From: an uncultured Intrasporangium sp.
Lineage (GTDB): Bacteria > Actinomycetota > Actinomycetes > Actinomycetales > Dermatophilaceae
Assembly (NCBI GenBank): GCA_937873285.1
Contig: CALMNV010000047.1
Span: 1-5,302, forward strand
Direction: 5' to 3'
DNA: 5,302 bases
The position numbers were made by a program, and so were the translations under genes. This document shows, in pieces, positions 1 through 5,302 of the stretch. Position 1 is the stretch's first letter. Each line of letters starts with the position of its first letter. Below the pieces are notes generated by a model. That model ran no database searches and had not been told where the DNA came from. It saw only the letters and a program-made list of their open reading frames with translations.

Positions 1-827
1 ATGGGCCCAACCTCGGTGCGCACGAGGGTCAGCACCGGGTGGCCCAGCTCCGCGAGGAGGCGGCGCACAACGTGCTTGCGTCCCTCGTGCAGGACCACCT
101 CCACGAGCGCCTTCCCCGGCTGCGAGTCGACCACCTTGAACGAGTCGACGGTGATCGGCCCGTCCTCGAGCTCCACGCCGGCCCGCAACCGCCTGCCGAG
201 GTCGCGCGGCACCGGGCCGGCGACCTGTGCGAGATACGTCTTGAGGACGCCGTATGCCGGGTGCTGCAGCCGGTGCGCGAGCTCGCCGTCGTTGGTCAGC
301 AGGAGCAGCCCCTCGGTGTCGGCGTCGAGCCGGCCGACGTGGAAGAGCCGCTCGGTGCGGTTGCCGACGTAGTCGGCGATGGAGACCCGGCCGAGGTCGT
401 CGTTCATCGTCGTGACGACGCCTCGAGGCTTGTTGAACGCGAGGTAGACCCGGTCCTCGTCGAGGGTGACCCGGTCGCCGTCGACGTGGACGACCTGCGC
501 CTTGGGGTCGATCCGCACCCCCAGCTCGGTCACGACGTTGCCGTCGACCTGCACCCTGCCCTGCTCGATGAGCCGCTCACAGACGCGCCGGGAGCCGACA
601 CCCGCCGCGGCGAGCAGCTTCTGCAGCCGCACCCCCCCGGGGTCATGCACGTCGACGGGCGCGGTGTCCGGGCGCTGTGGCAGCCGGGTGGGCTGGCTGG
701 GCTTCGTCGTGCCCGCGAAGCGCGGGCCCTGACGGCCTCGTGGCGCCTGCCCTCTCGGTGCGCCGGGCTGCTTGGCAGAGCCGCGGGACTGCCGCGGCTG
801 CCGAGGTGAGCGGAAGTGCTCGCTCAT
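1..827 (-). CDS. rluB: 23S rRNA pseudouridine synthase, RsuA/RluB family (3' end cut by window edge)
   Basis: This enzyme isomerises a uridine of rRNA to pseudouridine; family members of this type (RluB/RluE/RsuA) act on 23S or 16S rRNA during ribosome assembly. 275 residues are visible. Residues 1-62 form a basic, Pro/Gly/Gln/Arg-rich extension that looks disordered. Residues 66-112 form an S4 RNA-binding domain (RLQKLLAAAGVGSRR). The catalytic domain follows, with FNKPRGVVTT at 131-140, the catalytic-Asp motif GRLDADTEG at 165-173 (Asp168), and EGRKHVVRR at 248-256, where family members usually have Asn in place of Lys251. The frame is open at the left edge, so probably only a short tail is missing. 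The start ATG at 827 shares its A with the scpB TGA stop (TGATG) and is preceded by a strong ribosome binding site, which supports coupled translation. The exact rRNA target (RluB or another paralogue) is inferred from the actinobacterial scpA-scpB-rluB gene order. Confidence 0.93.
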   Translation of the reverse strand, partial: MSEHFRSPRQPRQSRGSAKQPGAPRGQAPRGRQGPRFAGTTKPSQPTRLPQRPDTAPVDVHDPGGVRLQKLLAAAGVGSRRVCERLIEQGRVQVDGNVVTELGVRIDPKAQVVHVDGDRVTLDEDRVYLAFNKPRGVVTTMNDDLGRVSIADYVGNRTERLFHVGRLDADTEGLLLLTNDGELAHRLQHPAYGVLKTYLAQVAGPVPRDLGRRLRAGVELEDGPITVDSFKVVDSQPGKALVEVVLHEGRKHVVRRLLAELGHPVLTLVRTEVGP

Positions 828-1462
828 CAGTGTCCTTCCTCCAGAAGCTCGTCGAGCAGGTCACCGTCCGGCAGGTGCGGCGCCAGGGCGGGCAGGTCGT
901 CGAGCGAGCGCAGCCCCATCCGTTCGAGGAAGAAGGGGGTGGTGCGGTAGAGCACGGCGCCGCCCTCCCCCGGCTCGGGCAGCTCCTCGACGAGCCCGCG
1001 CGAGACCAGCGTGCGCACCACCCCGTCGACGGCGACCCCGCGCACGGCGCTGACCCGGGCCCGGGACACCGGCTGCCGGTAGGCGATGACAGCGAGCGTC
1101 TCCAGCGACGCCTGCGTGAGCCTCGCCTGCTGACCGCCGAGCACGAACCTCTCGACGACGCCGGCGAAGTCGGGGTGGCTGTACATCCGCCAGCCGCCCG
1201 CGACGTGGCGCAGCAGGAACCCGCGGTGGTCGGCGGCATACTCGCTTTCCAGCGCGGCGAGGTGCGTCAGCACGGTCTCGACCGGCACCTGGAGGACCGC
1301 GGCGAGCGCCTCCTCGGGGACCGGCTCGTCGACGACCATGAGGACGGCCTCGAGCGCCGCCCGCGTGCCGCCCGGCAGCGACTCCACGTCGAGGGCGAGC
1401 TGCTCGTGGTGCGGCAGCGACTCGGCCTCACCTGGGCCGGTCGCCACGTCCGGCTCACTCAT
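827..1462 (-). CDS. scpB: Segregation and condensation protein B (ScpB)
   Basis: ScpB is a dimeric winged-helix (kite) subunit that binds the kleisin ScpA in the SMC-ScpAB condensin, which loads on the nucleoid and organises and segregates newly replicated origins. The protein has 211 residues, normal for the family. An acidic N-terminal tail (1-28) precedes the first winged-helix domain (about 30-105, starting GGTRAALEAVLMVVDEPV). The family signature lies at 115-143 (LTQASLETLAVIAYRQPVSR, then RGV) and opens the second winged-helix domain, ending near 187 (TTPFFLERMGL at 174-184). The C-terminal tail is acidic (DLLDELLEEG). The ATG at 1462 sits inside the scpA 3' end (8 bp overlap, ATGAGTGA) behind a perfect AGGAGG, so the start is secure. 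The stop overlaps the rluB start by one base. It is part of the ParA-like/scpA/scpB/rluB unit. Confidence 0.96.
   Translation of the reverse strand: MSEPDVATGPGEAESLPHHEQLALDVESLPGGTRAALEAVLMVVDEPVPEEALAAVLQVPVETVLTHLAALESEYAADHRGFLLRHVAGGWRMYSHPDFAGVVERFVLGGQQARLTQASLETLAVIAYRQPVSRARVSAVRGVAVDGVVRTLVSRGLVEELPEPGEGGAVLYRTTPFFLERMGLRSLDDLPALAPHLPDGDLLDELLEEGH
833..842 (-). promoter_or_regulatory. Ribosome binding site of rluB inside the scpB 3' end
   Basis: On the minus strand the sequence GGAGGAAGGA lies upstream of the ATG at 827. The AAGGA part is 5 nt and the GGAGG part 10 nt from the start. It lies within the last scpB codons, encoding the EEG of the C-terminal EEGH. It fixes the rluB start at 827 and fits reinitiation by ribosomes finishing scpB. 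Confidence 0.7.
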
Positions 1463-2363
1463 CGCGGCCTCCTGCTCCGTCGCCCGGACGCTGCTCGGCG
1501 TCGAGCTCGGGGTCGATGCTGACCTCGCCGTCGTCGGTGCCCGTCCACCGCACGTCGAGCTCGCCGAGCGCCTCGGCCTGCTCGAACGCGATGGCCGCCT
1601 CCTTGAACAGCTCGAGGAGGGCGAGGAACCGGGCGACGATCACGAGGGTGCTGTCCGCGTCGGCGACCAGGGCTCGGAAGGAGACCTGCCGGGACGAGCG
1701 GAGCCGGCTGACGATGATGCCCGCCTGCTCCCGCACGCTGACCTGGGGGGCGTGCAGGTGGTGCAGGGGCACCGTCGGTGCGACCTTGGGCGTGAAGGCC
1801 CGGGCCGCGATGCGGGCGAACTGCTCCGGCGTCACGGCCAGCACCAGCTCGGGCAGCAGGGCGGCGAAACGAGGCTCCAGGCTCGCCTGACGCGGCGTGG
1901 ACCGGCCGGCAGCGGCCATCCGCTCGGCGAAGAGCCGCGCCACGTCCTTGTACGCGCGGTACTGCAGCAGCCGAGCGAAGAGCAGGTCGCGGGCCTCGAG
2001 CAGCGCCAGGTCCTCCTCGTCGTCGGGGCCGGGGGACGGCAGCAGCCGGGCGGCCTTGAGGTCGAGCAGGGTGGCCGCGACGAGGAGGAACTCCGAGGCC
2101 TGGCCGAGGTCCCAGTCGGCGTCGACCGCCTGCAGGGCCTTGATGTGGGCGATGAACTCGTCGGTCACCTGCGCGAGGGCCACCTCGGTGATGTCGAGCT
2201 TGTGCTTGGCGATGAGGCCGAGCAGCAGGTCGAACGGGCCGGAGAAGACCTCGAGGTGCACCTCGAAGGGCGTGCCGGCACGCCGGGTGAGCACCCCGCC
2301 CGGCGTCTGCCGGGCGGCCGTCGGCGACGGCGGTCGCGGCTCGGCGCGCTCCAGCGCCGGCAT
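1455..2363 (-). CDS. scpA: Segregation and condensation protein A (ScpA, bacterial kleisin)
   Basis: ScpA is the kleisin that bridges the two SMC heads and recruits an ScpB dimer, closing the condensin ring on the chromosome. The protein has 302 residues, slightly long because of a Pro/Ala/Arg-rich N-terminus (1-30) and an acidic C-terminal tail (about 275-302). The N-terminal SMC-neck-binding helical domain begins FEVHLEVFSGPFDLLLGLI (33-51) and continues KHKLDITEVALAQVTDEFI (53-71) and SEFLLVAATLLDLKAARLL (90-108). An acidic linker with DDEED (114-118) leads to the ScpB-binding middle region. The C-terminal winged helix is VSFRALVADAD (227-237) to LALLELFKEAAIAFEQ (247-262). The ATG at 2363 lies 5 bp after the ParA-like stop, with no clear Shine-Dalgarno sequence, so coupling to the upstream gene is likely. 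An alternative GTG at 2294 (residue 24) would still keep the whole domain, but a strong hairpin sits directly before it. The stop overlaps scpB. Confidence 0.95.
   Translation of the reverse strand: MPALERAEPRPPSPTAARQTPGGVLTRRAGTPFEVHLEVFSGPFDLLLGLIAKHKLDITEVALAQVTDEFIAHIKALQAVDADWDLGQASEFLLVAATLLDLKAARLLPSPGPDDEEDLALLEARDLLFARLLQYRAYKDVARLFAERMAAAGRSTPRQASLEPRFAALLPELVLAVTPEQFARIAARAFTPKVAPTVPLHHLHAPQVSVREQAGIIVSRLRSSRQVSFRALVADADSTLVIVARFLALLELFKEAAIAFEQAEALGELDVRWTGTDDGEVSIDPELDAEQRPGDGAGGRDE
1468..1473 (-). promoter_or_regulatory. Ribosome binding site of scpB (AGGAGG)
   Basis: The minus strand reads AGGAGG followed by a 5-nt spacer (CCGCG) and the scpB ATG at 1462. It lies within the final codons of scpA. 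This is the best Shine-Dalgarno match in the window. It settles the scpB start despite the 8 bp overlap with scpA. Confidence 0.75.
2296..2317 (-). repeat. Perfect 9-bp inverted repeat (hairpin) early in scpA
   Basis: The minus strand reads CCGCCCGGC, loop AGAC, then GCCGGGCGG: nine consecutive pairs, eight of them G-C or C-G in an unbroken stem, with a 4-nt loop. It covers scpA codons 16-23, about 46 nt after the ATG and one base before an in-frame GTG (2294). The following bases carry no T-run, so it is not a classical intrinsic terminator. A regulatory role is unproven, and GC-rich coding DNA produces such stems by chance. Confidence 0.45.
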
Positions 2364-2368
2364 GGCGC

Positions 2369-3271
2369 TCAGGCCGCGCCGCCGCGCGCGATGAGCTCGC
2401 GGGCCAGCTGCCGGTAGGCGGCGGCGGCGGTGTGCGTGGCGGCATACGTCGTGATGGGCTCCGCGGCGAGCGTCGCATCGGGAAACTTCACCGTGCGGCT
2501 GATGACGGTGTGGAACACCTGCTCGCCGAAGTGGTCGACGACCGAGCGGACGACCTCCTTGCTGTGCAGGGTGCGGCTGTCGTACATCGTGGCCAGGATG
2601 CCGTCCACCTGCAGCCGGGGGTTGAGCCGGTCGGTGATCTTCTCGATCGTCTCGATGAGCAGCGCGACGCCCCGCATCGCGAAGAACTCGCACTCCAGCG
2701 GGATGACCACGCCGTGCGCGGCGGTGAGGGCGTTGACCGTGAGCAGCCCGAGGGAGGGCTGGCAGTCGATGAGGATGACGTCGTAGTCGTCGAGCACCGG
2801 GCGCAGCACCCGGGCGAGGATCTGCTCGCGGGCCACCTCGCCGACGAGCTGGACCTCGGCCGCCGACAGGTCGATGTTGGCCGGCACGATGTCGAGGTTG
2901 TCGGTGCGGGTGCGCTGGACGACCTCACGGATGTCATGGCCGCGCTCGACGAGCAGCGTGTAGATCGTCGTGTCGAGCTGGTGGGTCGGGACGCCGAGGC
3001 CGACCGAGAGGGCGCCCTGCGGGTCGAAGTCGACGAGGAGGACCCGCCGGCCCAGCTCCGCCAGCGCCGCGCCGAGGTTGATCGTCGTCGTCGTCTTGCC
3101 GACGCCGCCCTTCTGGTTGCACATGGCGATGACCCGGGCCGGGCCGTGGCTGGTCAGCCGCGGGGGGTCGGGAAACTCCGGGAGCGGCCGACCGGTCGGG
3201 CCGATCGCCCCCACGCCGGCAAGCTCGGTGCCGGGCAGGTGCGGAAGGCTGCCGACGTCGTCGGTGTGCAT
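2369..3271 (-). CDS. ParA/Soj-family ATPase, orphan, linked to scpAB
   Basis: This is a deviant-Walker ATPase of the ParA/MinD superfamily. Such proteins dimerise on ATP, bind DNA and position chromosomes, plasmids or division sites. From the ATG it has 300 residues. A Pro/Gly-rich leader (1-46) precedes the deviant P-loop CNQKGGVGKTT (51-61; signature Lys54, P-loop Lys59), switch I DFDPQG (81-86), the Walker B/switch II region VILIDCQPSLG (165-175), and the C-terminal YRQLARELIARG. No parB follows; scpA starts 5 bp downstream. This is therefore the orphan ParA found beside xerD and scpAB in many actinobacteria, not the origin-proximal parAB pair. The PldP protein of Corynebacterium glutamicum is, from memory, of this type. 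The start is uncertain: the ATG at 3271 has GAGGAG 12 nt upstream, and a GTG at 3295 would add eight residues. A role in nucleoid or division-site positioning is inferred. Confidence 0.93.
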   Translation of the reverse strand: MHTDDVGSLPHLPGTELAGVGAIGPTGRPLPEFPDPPRLTSHGPARVIAMCNQKGGVGKTTTTINLGAALAELGRRVLLVDFDPQGALSVGLGVPTHQLDTTIYTLLVERGHDIREVVQRTRTDNLDIVPANIDLSAAEVQLVGEVAREQILARVLRPVLDDYDVILIDCQPSLGLLTVNALTAAHGVVIPLECEFFAMRGVALLIETIEKITDRLNPRLQVDGILATMYDSRTLHSKEVVRSVVDHFGEQVFHTVISRTVKFPDATLAAEPITTYAATHTAAAAYRQLARELIARGGAA

Positions 3272-3356
3272 GGTGGGGTGGTACTCCTCGTTCACCGGGT
3301 GTCCCGTCCGCTCGGTCCGCTCGCGGTCAGCCTTGTCCTGATCAGAGGCGACCCTA
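3272..3356 (-). promoter_or_regulatory. xerD to ParA-like intergenic region with candidate promoter
   Basis: This is the only intergenic stretch in the window longer than about 25 bp. On the minus strand the xerD stop TGA is directly followed by TAGGGT (3356-3351), a hexamer fitting the actinobacterial -10 pattern TAnnnT. No recognisable -35 box (TTGACA-like) lies 16-19 bp upstream, where the sequence is within the xerD 3' end. An 8-bp palindrome CTGATCAG (3338-3345) lies about 6 bp downstream of the hexamer, near the expected transcription start, and could be an operator or chance. No intrinsic terminator follows xerD. If real, this promoter would give the ParA-like/scpA/scpB/rluB unit its own leader of roughly 70 nt, separate from ald-xerD. 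Confidence 0.35.
3284..3289 (-). promoter_or_regulatory. Possible ribosome binding site of the ParA-like gene
   Basis: GAGGAG on the minus strand is 12 nt before the ATG at 3271, somewhat far for an ideal Shine-Dalgarno sequence. It is the only purine-rich site near the two candidate starts. The GTG at 3295 has no good match upstream, so this site tips the choice to the ATG. Confidence 0.4.
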
Positions 3357-4319
3357 TCAGCGGGCCCTCGGGTGGGCTCCGGCATAGACCTCACGCAGAC
3401 GGTGCGCCGACACCATCGTGTAGAGCTGCGTCGTCGTGACCGAGGCATGCCCGAGCAGCTCCTGCACGACCCGCACGTCGGCGCCTCCGTCGAGCAGGTG
3501 CGTGGCGAACGAGTGCCGCAGCGTGTGCGGCGAGACGTGCTCGGCGAGGCCGGCGCGGCCCGCCGCCCGCTGGACCACGGCCCACGCGGACTGCCGAGAC
3601 AGGCGGGCTCCCCGGCGCCCCAGGAAGACCGCCGGTCCTGCCCGTCCGCTGGCTCCCAGCACCGGGCGGGCCCGCACGAGGTATGCCGTGAGCGCCTCCA
3701 CGGCATACCGCCCGACCGGCACGATCCGCTCCTTGCCGCCCTTGCCCATCAGGCGCACCGCTGCGCCGGGGGTGCGCTCCGCCGGGCCGCCGTCCGGGAG
3801 CTCGCGACCCGGCAGGTCGAGGTCGTCGACGTCGAGGCCGACGGCCTCGCTGATCCGCGCACCAGCCCCGTAGAGCAGCTCGAGCAGCGCGCGGTCCCGC
3901 AGCGACTCCGGCGTGTCGCCCAGCGACGCGGCCAGCAGGAGGCGCTCGACCGCGTCGACGGGGATGGCCTTGGGCAGCCGGGACGGCGGGCGCGGGGGCG
4001 GCACCGTGCGCGCCGGGTCGTCGGCCGCGTCGCCCTCGAGCGCGAGAAAGCGGTGCAGGCCCCGCACGGCGACGAGGGTGCGCGCGGCCGACGACGGGGC
4101 GAGCGGCGGGTGACCTGCGTCGCCCTCGCGCAGCGTCGCGAGGAAGTCCGTGACATGGCGCTCGCTGACCGCAGCGGGGTCGTCCACGCCACGGGCGGCC
4201 AGGTAGGAGCGGTAGCGCCCGAGGTCCCTGGTGTAGGCGCGCAGCGTGTTGTCCGACGCGCCGCGCTCGACGCGCAGGTGGTCGAGCCAGCCACGCACCG
4301 ACCGGTCGAGGGGCGTCAC
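3357..4319 (-). CDS. xerD: Site-specific tyrosine recombinase XerD
   Basis: Xer recombinases resolve chromosome dimers at dif near the terminus, normally as a XerC-XerD heterotetramer activated by the FtsK translocase. The protein has 320 residues from the GTG at 4319. The N-terminal core-binding (SAM-like) domain covers about 4-100 ([20 protein letters not shown] at 11-30). The catalytic domain begins near 115 ([16 protein letters not shown]). All active-site residues are present: Arg155 in GARISE, Lys193 in GKGGKER, His265 and Arg268 in [12 protein letters not shown], His291 in [13 protein letters not shown], and the nucleophile Tyr300. A Pro/Gly-rich stretch at about 170-187 lengthens the turn before the catalytic Lys. 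The start is the only ATG/GTG codon in this frame near the ald stop (23 bp gap) but has no clear Shine-Dalgarno sequence; GTG at 4298 is the next option. XerC cannot be excluded by sequence alone, but the ParA-like/scpAB context is the usual place of actinobacterial xerD. Confidence 0.93.
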   Translation of the reverse strand: MTPLDRSVRGWLDHLRVERGASDNTLRAYTRDLGRYRSYLAARGVDDPAAVSERHVTDFLATLREGDAGHPPLAPSSAARTLVAVRGLHRFLALEGDAADDPARTVPPPRPPSRLPKAIPVDAVERLLLAASLGDTPESLRDRALLELLYGAGARISEAVGLDVDDLDLPGRELPDGGPAERTPGAAVRLMGKGGKERIVPVGRYAVEALTAYLVRARPVLGASGRAGPAVFLGRRGARLSRQSAWAVVQRAAGRAGLAEHVSPHTLRHSFATHLLDGGADVRVVQELLGHASVTTTQLYTMVSAHRLREVYAGAHPRAR

Positions 4320-4342
4320 CCGCTGCGGGGGCGGGCTGTGGG

Positions 4343-5302
4343 TCAGGCCAGCACCTCCGCGAGGGCGACCGAGCCCATGCCGTGCGCCTCGGCCACGGGC
4401 GGGTAGGTCACCGCGCCGTCGCAGGTGTTGAGCCCGAGCGCGAGCGCGGGGTCGGCGCGCATCGCCGCCCGCCAGCCCCGGTCGGCCAGCTCGACGGCAT
4501 ACGGCAGGGTGACGTTGGTCAGGGCGTACGTGCTCGTGTGGGGCACGGCCCCGGGCATGTTGGCCACGCAGTAGAACAGCGAGTCGTGCACCCGGAAGGT
4601 CGGGTCGGCGTGGGTCGTCGGGCGGGAGTCCTCGAAGCAGCCGCCCTGGTCGATGGCGATGTCGACGAGGACCGAGCCGGGCTTCATCCGCGACACCTGC
4701 TCGTTGGTGACGAGCTTGGGCGCCTTGGCCCCGGGGACGAGGACGGCTCCGATGACCATGTCGGCGTCGGCGATGGCCCGCTCGATCTCGTAGGTGTTGG
4801 AGGCGACCGTCTGGCAGTGGCCCTGGTATATGAAGTCGGCGTGGCGCAGGCGGGAGATGTCGCGGTCGAGCAGCAGCACCTCGGCCTGCATGCCGAGGGC
4901 GATGGCGGCGGCGTTCATGCCCGACACCCCGGCGCCGATGACGACGACCTTGGCCGCGTAGACCCCTGACACGCCGCCCATGAGGATGCCGCGGCCTCCC
5001 TGGGTGCTCAGCAGTGCCTGGGCGCCCACCTGCGGAGCCAGGCGCCCGGCCACCTCGGACATCGGCGCGAGCAGCGGCAGGCTGCGGTCGGGCAGCTCGA
5101 CGGTCTCGTAGGCGATGCCGGTGACCCGGCGCCTGCACAGCTCCTCGGTGAGCGGCTTGTCGGCGGCCAGGTGCAGGTAGGTGAAGAGCGTCTGGCCCTC
5201 GCGCATCAGCGGGTACTCGGCGGCGATCGGCTCCTTGACCTTGAGGATGAGCTCGCCGGCATCCCAGACCGCGTCCGCGGTGGGCAGGATCGTCGCTCCC
5301 GC
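4343..5302 (-). CDS. ald: L-alanine dehydrogenase (5' end beyond window)
   Basis: Alanine dehydrogenase (EC 1.4.1.1) reversibly deaminates L-alanine to pyruvate and ammonia with NAD+, linking alanine use, nitrogen assimilation and NADH recycling in the cytosol. 319 residues are visible and the frame is open at the right edge. Known landmarks of the 371-residue Mycobacterium tuberculosis enzyme align with a constant offset of 52: KVKEP (visible 21-25) gives Lys75, YLHLAA gives His96, and VDIAIDQGG gives Asp270. About 52 N-terminal residues, including the substrate-binding Arg15, are therefore outside the window. The NAD-binding Rossmann motif GAGVSG is at 123-128, with the ribose-binding Asp at 146 (LLLDRD). 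The C-terminus ends LAEVLA, as expected. xerD begins 23 bp downstream with no terminator between, so the two may be co-transcribed. The promoter is out of view. Confidence 0.96.
   Translation of the reverse strand, partial: AGATILPTADAVWDAGELILKVKEPIAAEYPLMREGQTLFTYLHLAADKPLTEELCRRRVTGIAYETVELPDRSLPLLAPMSEVAGRLAPQVGAQALLSTQGGRGILMGGVSGVYAAKVVVIGAGVSGMNAAAIALGMQAEVLLLDRDISRLRHADFIYQGHCQTVASNTYEIERAIADADMVIGAVLVPGAKAPKLVTNEQVSRMKPGSVLVDIAIDQGGCFEDSRPTTHADPTFRVHDSLFYCVANMPGAVPHTSTYALTNVTLPYAVELADRGWRAAMRADPALALGLNTCDGAVTYPPVAEAHGMGSVALAEVLA

Noticed and set aside
39..809. Long plus-strand open frame opposite rluB
   Set aside because: It is the antisense shadow of rluB in GC-rich DNA; its translation is Arg/Val/Asp/Leu-rich with no recognisable domain, while the minus strand has clear family motifs.
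1054..1065. 12-bp perfect palindrome CCCGGGCCCGGG
   Set aside because: It falls in the conserved ScpB segment encoding SRAR and is explained by Arg/Ala codons in GC-rich DNA.
3078..3096. GTC/ACG trinucleotide run
   Set aside because: It encodes the Thr run right after the P-loop lysine of the ParA-like protein; conserved protein sequence and codon bias explain it.
3272..3356. Possible dif recombination site beside xerD
   Set aside because: No 28-bp AT-rich site with paired 11-bp arms is present; the only palindrome is the 8-bp CTGATCAG. Chromosomal dif is normally at the terminus, not beside xerD.
3362..3378. GCCC/GGGC stem at the end of xerD as a terminator
   Set aside because: The stem is only four pairs, lies within coding sequence and has no T-run after it on the minus strand.
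677..3439. Plus-strand open frames at 677-1522, 1338-2417 and 2432-3439
   Set aside because: They lie opposite scpB, scpA and the ParA-like gene, have low-complexity composition and no motifs, and overlap one another across true gene boundaries.
3296..3706. Upstream extension of the ParA-like frame into xerD, and of the scpA frame into the ParA-like gene (to 2693)
   Set aside because: Both extensions are out-of-frame readings of the upstream gene, without motifs; starts close to the gene junctions are far more plausible.
3372..4406. Plus-strand open frame opposite xerD
   Set aside because: It mirrors the xerD codons and has no family signature; the opposite strand carries every tyrosine recombinase active-site residue.
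4320..5138. 593-residue minus-strand frame extending xerD upstream through ald
   Set aside because: The upstream part is ald read in the wrong frame and is low-complexity; XerD proteins begin just before the WLDHL segment, matching the GTG at 4319.

Overview
The window looks like a stretch of conserved core chromosome from a high-GC actinobacterium. The evidence is GC-saturated third codon positions, GTG start candidates, ATGA-type and TGATG-type gene junctions, and the gene order xerD, ParA-like gene, scpA, scpB, rluB, which is conserved in Actinomycetota. A Micrococcales/Intrasporangiaceae-type host is a guess only. Every gene I can support is on the minus strand, so transcription runs from high to low coordinates. 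The long open frames on the plus strand are antisense shadows.

Layout in the direction of transcription: (1) 5302-4343, L-alanine dehydrogenase (ald), lacking about 52 N-terminal residues beyond the right edge. (2) 4319-3357, a tyrosine recombinase of the XerC/XerD type with all catalytic residues present. (3) 3356-3272, the only real intergenic stretch, about 85 bp, with a possible -10 box overlapping the xerD stop. (4) 3271-2369, an orphan ParA/Soj-family ATPase. (5) 2363-1455, scpA. (6) 1462-827, scpB. (7) 827-1, an RsuA/RluB-type pseudouridine synthase with its C-terminus cut by the left edge.

The last four genes form a tight, probably translationally coupled unit: a 5 bp gap, then an 8 bp overlap, then a 1 bp overlap. 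ScpA (kleisin) and ScpB are the non-SMC subunits of the bacterial condensin, XerD resolves chromosome dimers, and the ParA-like ATPase probably acts in chromosome or division-site positioning. The middle of the window is therefore a chromosome-maintenance cluster, flanked by a metabolic enzyme upstream and a ribosome-maturation enzyme downstream. No smc, parB, tRNA, rRNA, mobile element or CRISPR array is visible.

I did not find a new multi-gene system. The most unusual signal is at the base level. The 7-mer GTATGCC/GGCATAC occurs six times in 5.3 kb, in five of the six genes and in both orientations. It forces the rare codons TAT and GCA, while the CpG-containing counterpart GTACGCC/GGCGTAC occurs only once. 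This could reflect context-specific C-to-T mutation (for example methylcytosine deamination) or a selected genome-wide motif. A second signal is a perfect 9 bp hairpin early in scpA.
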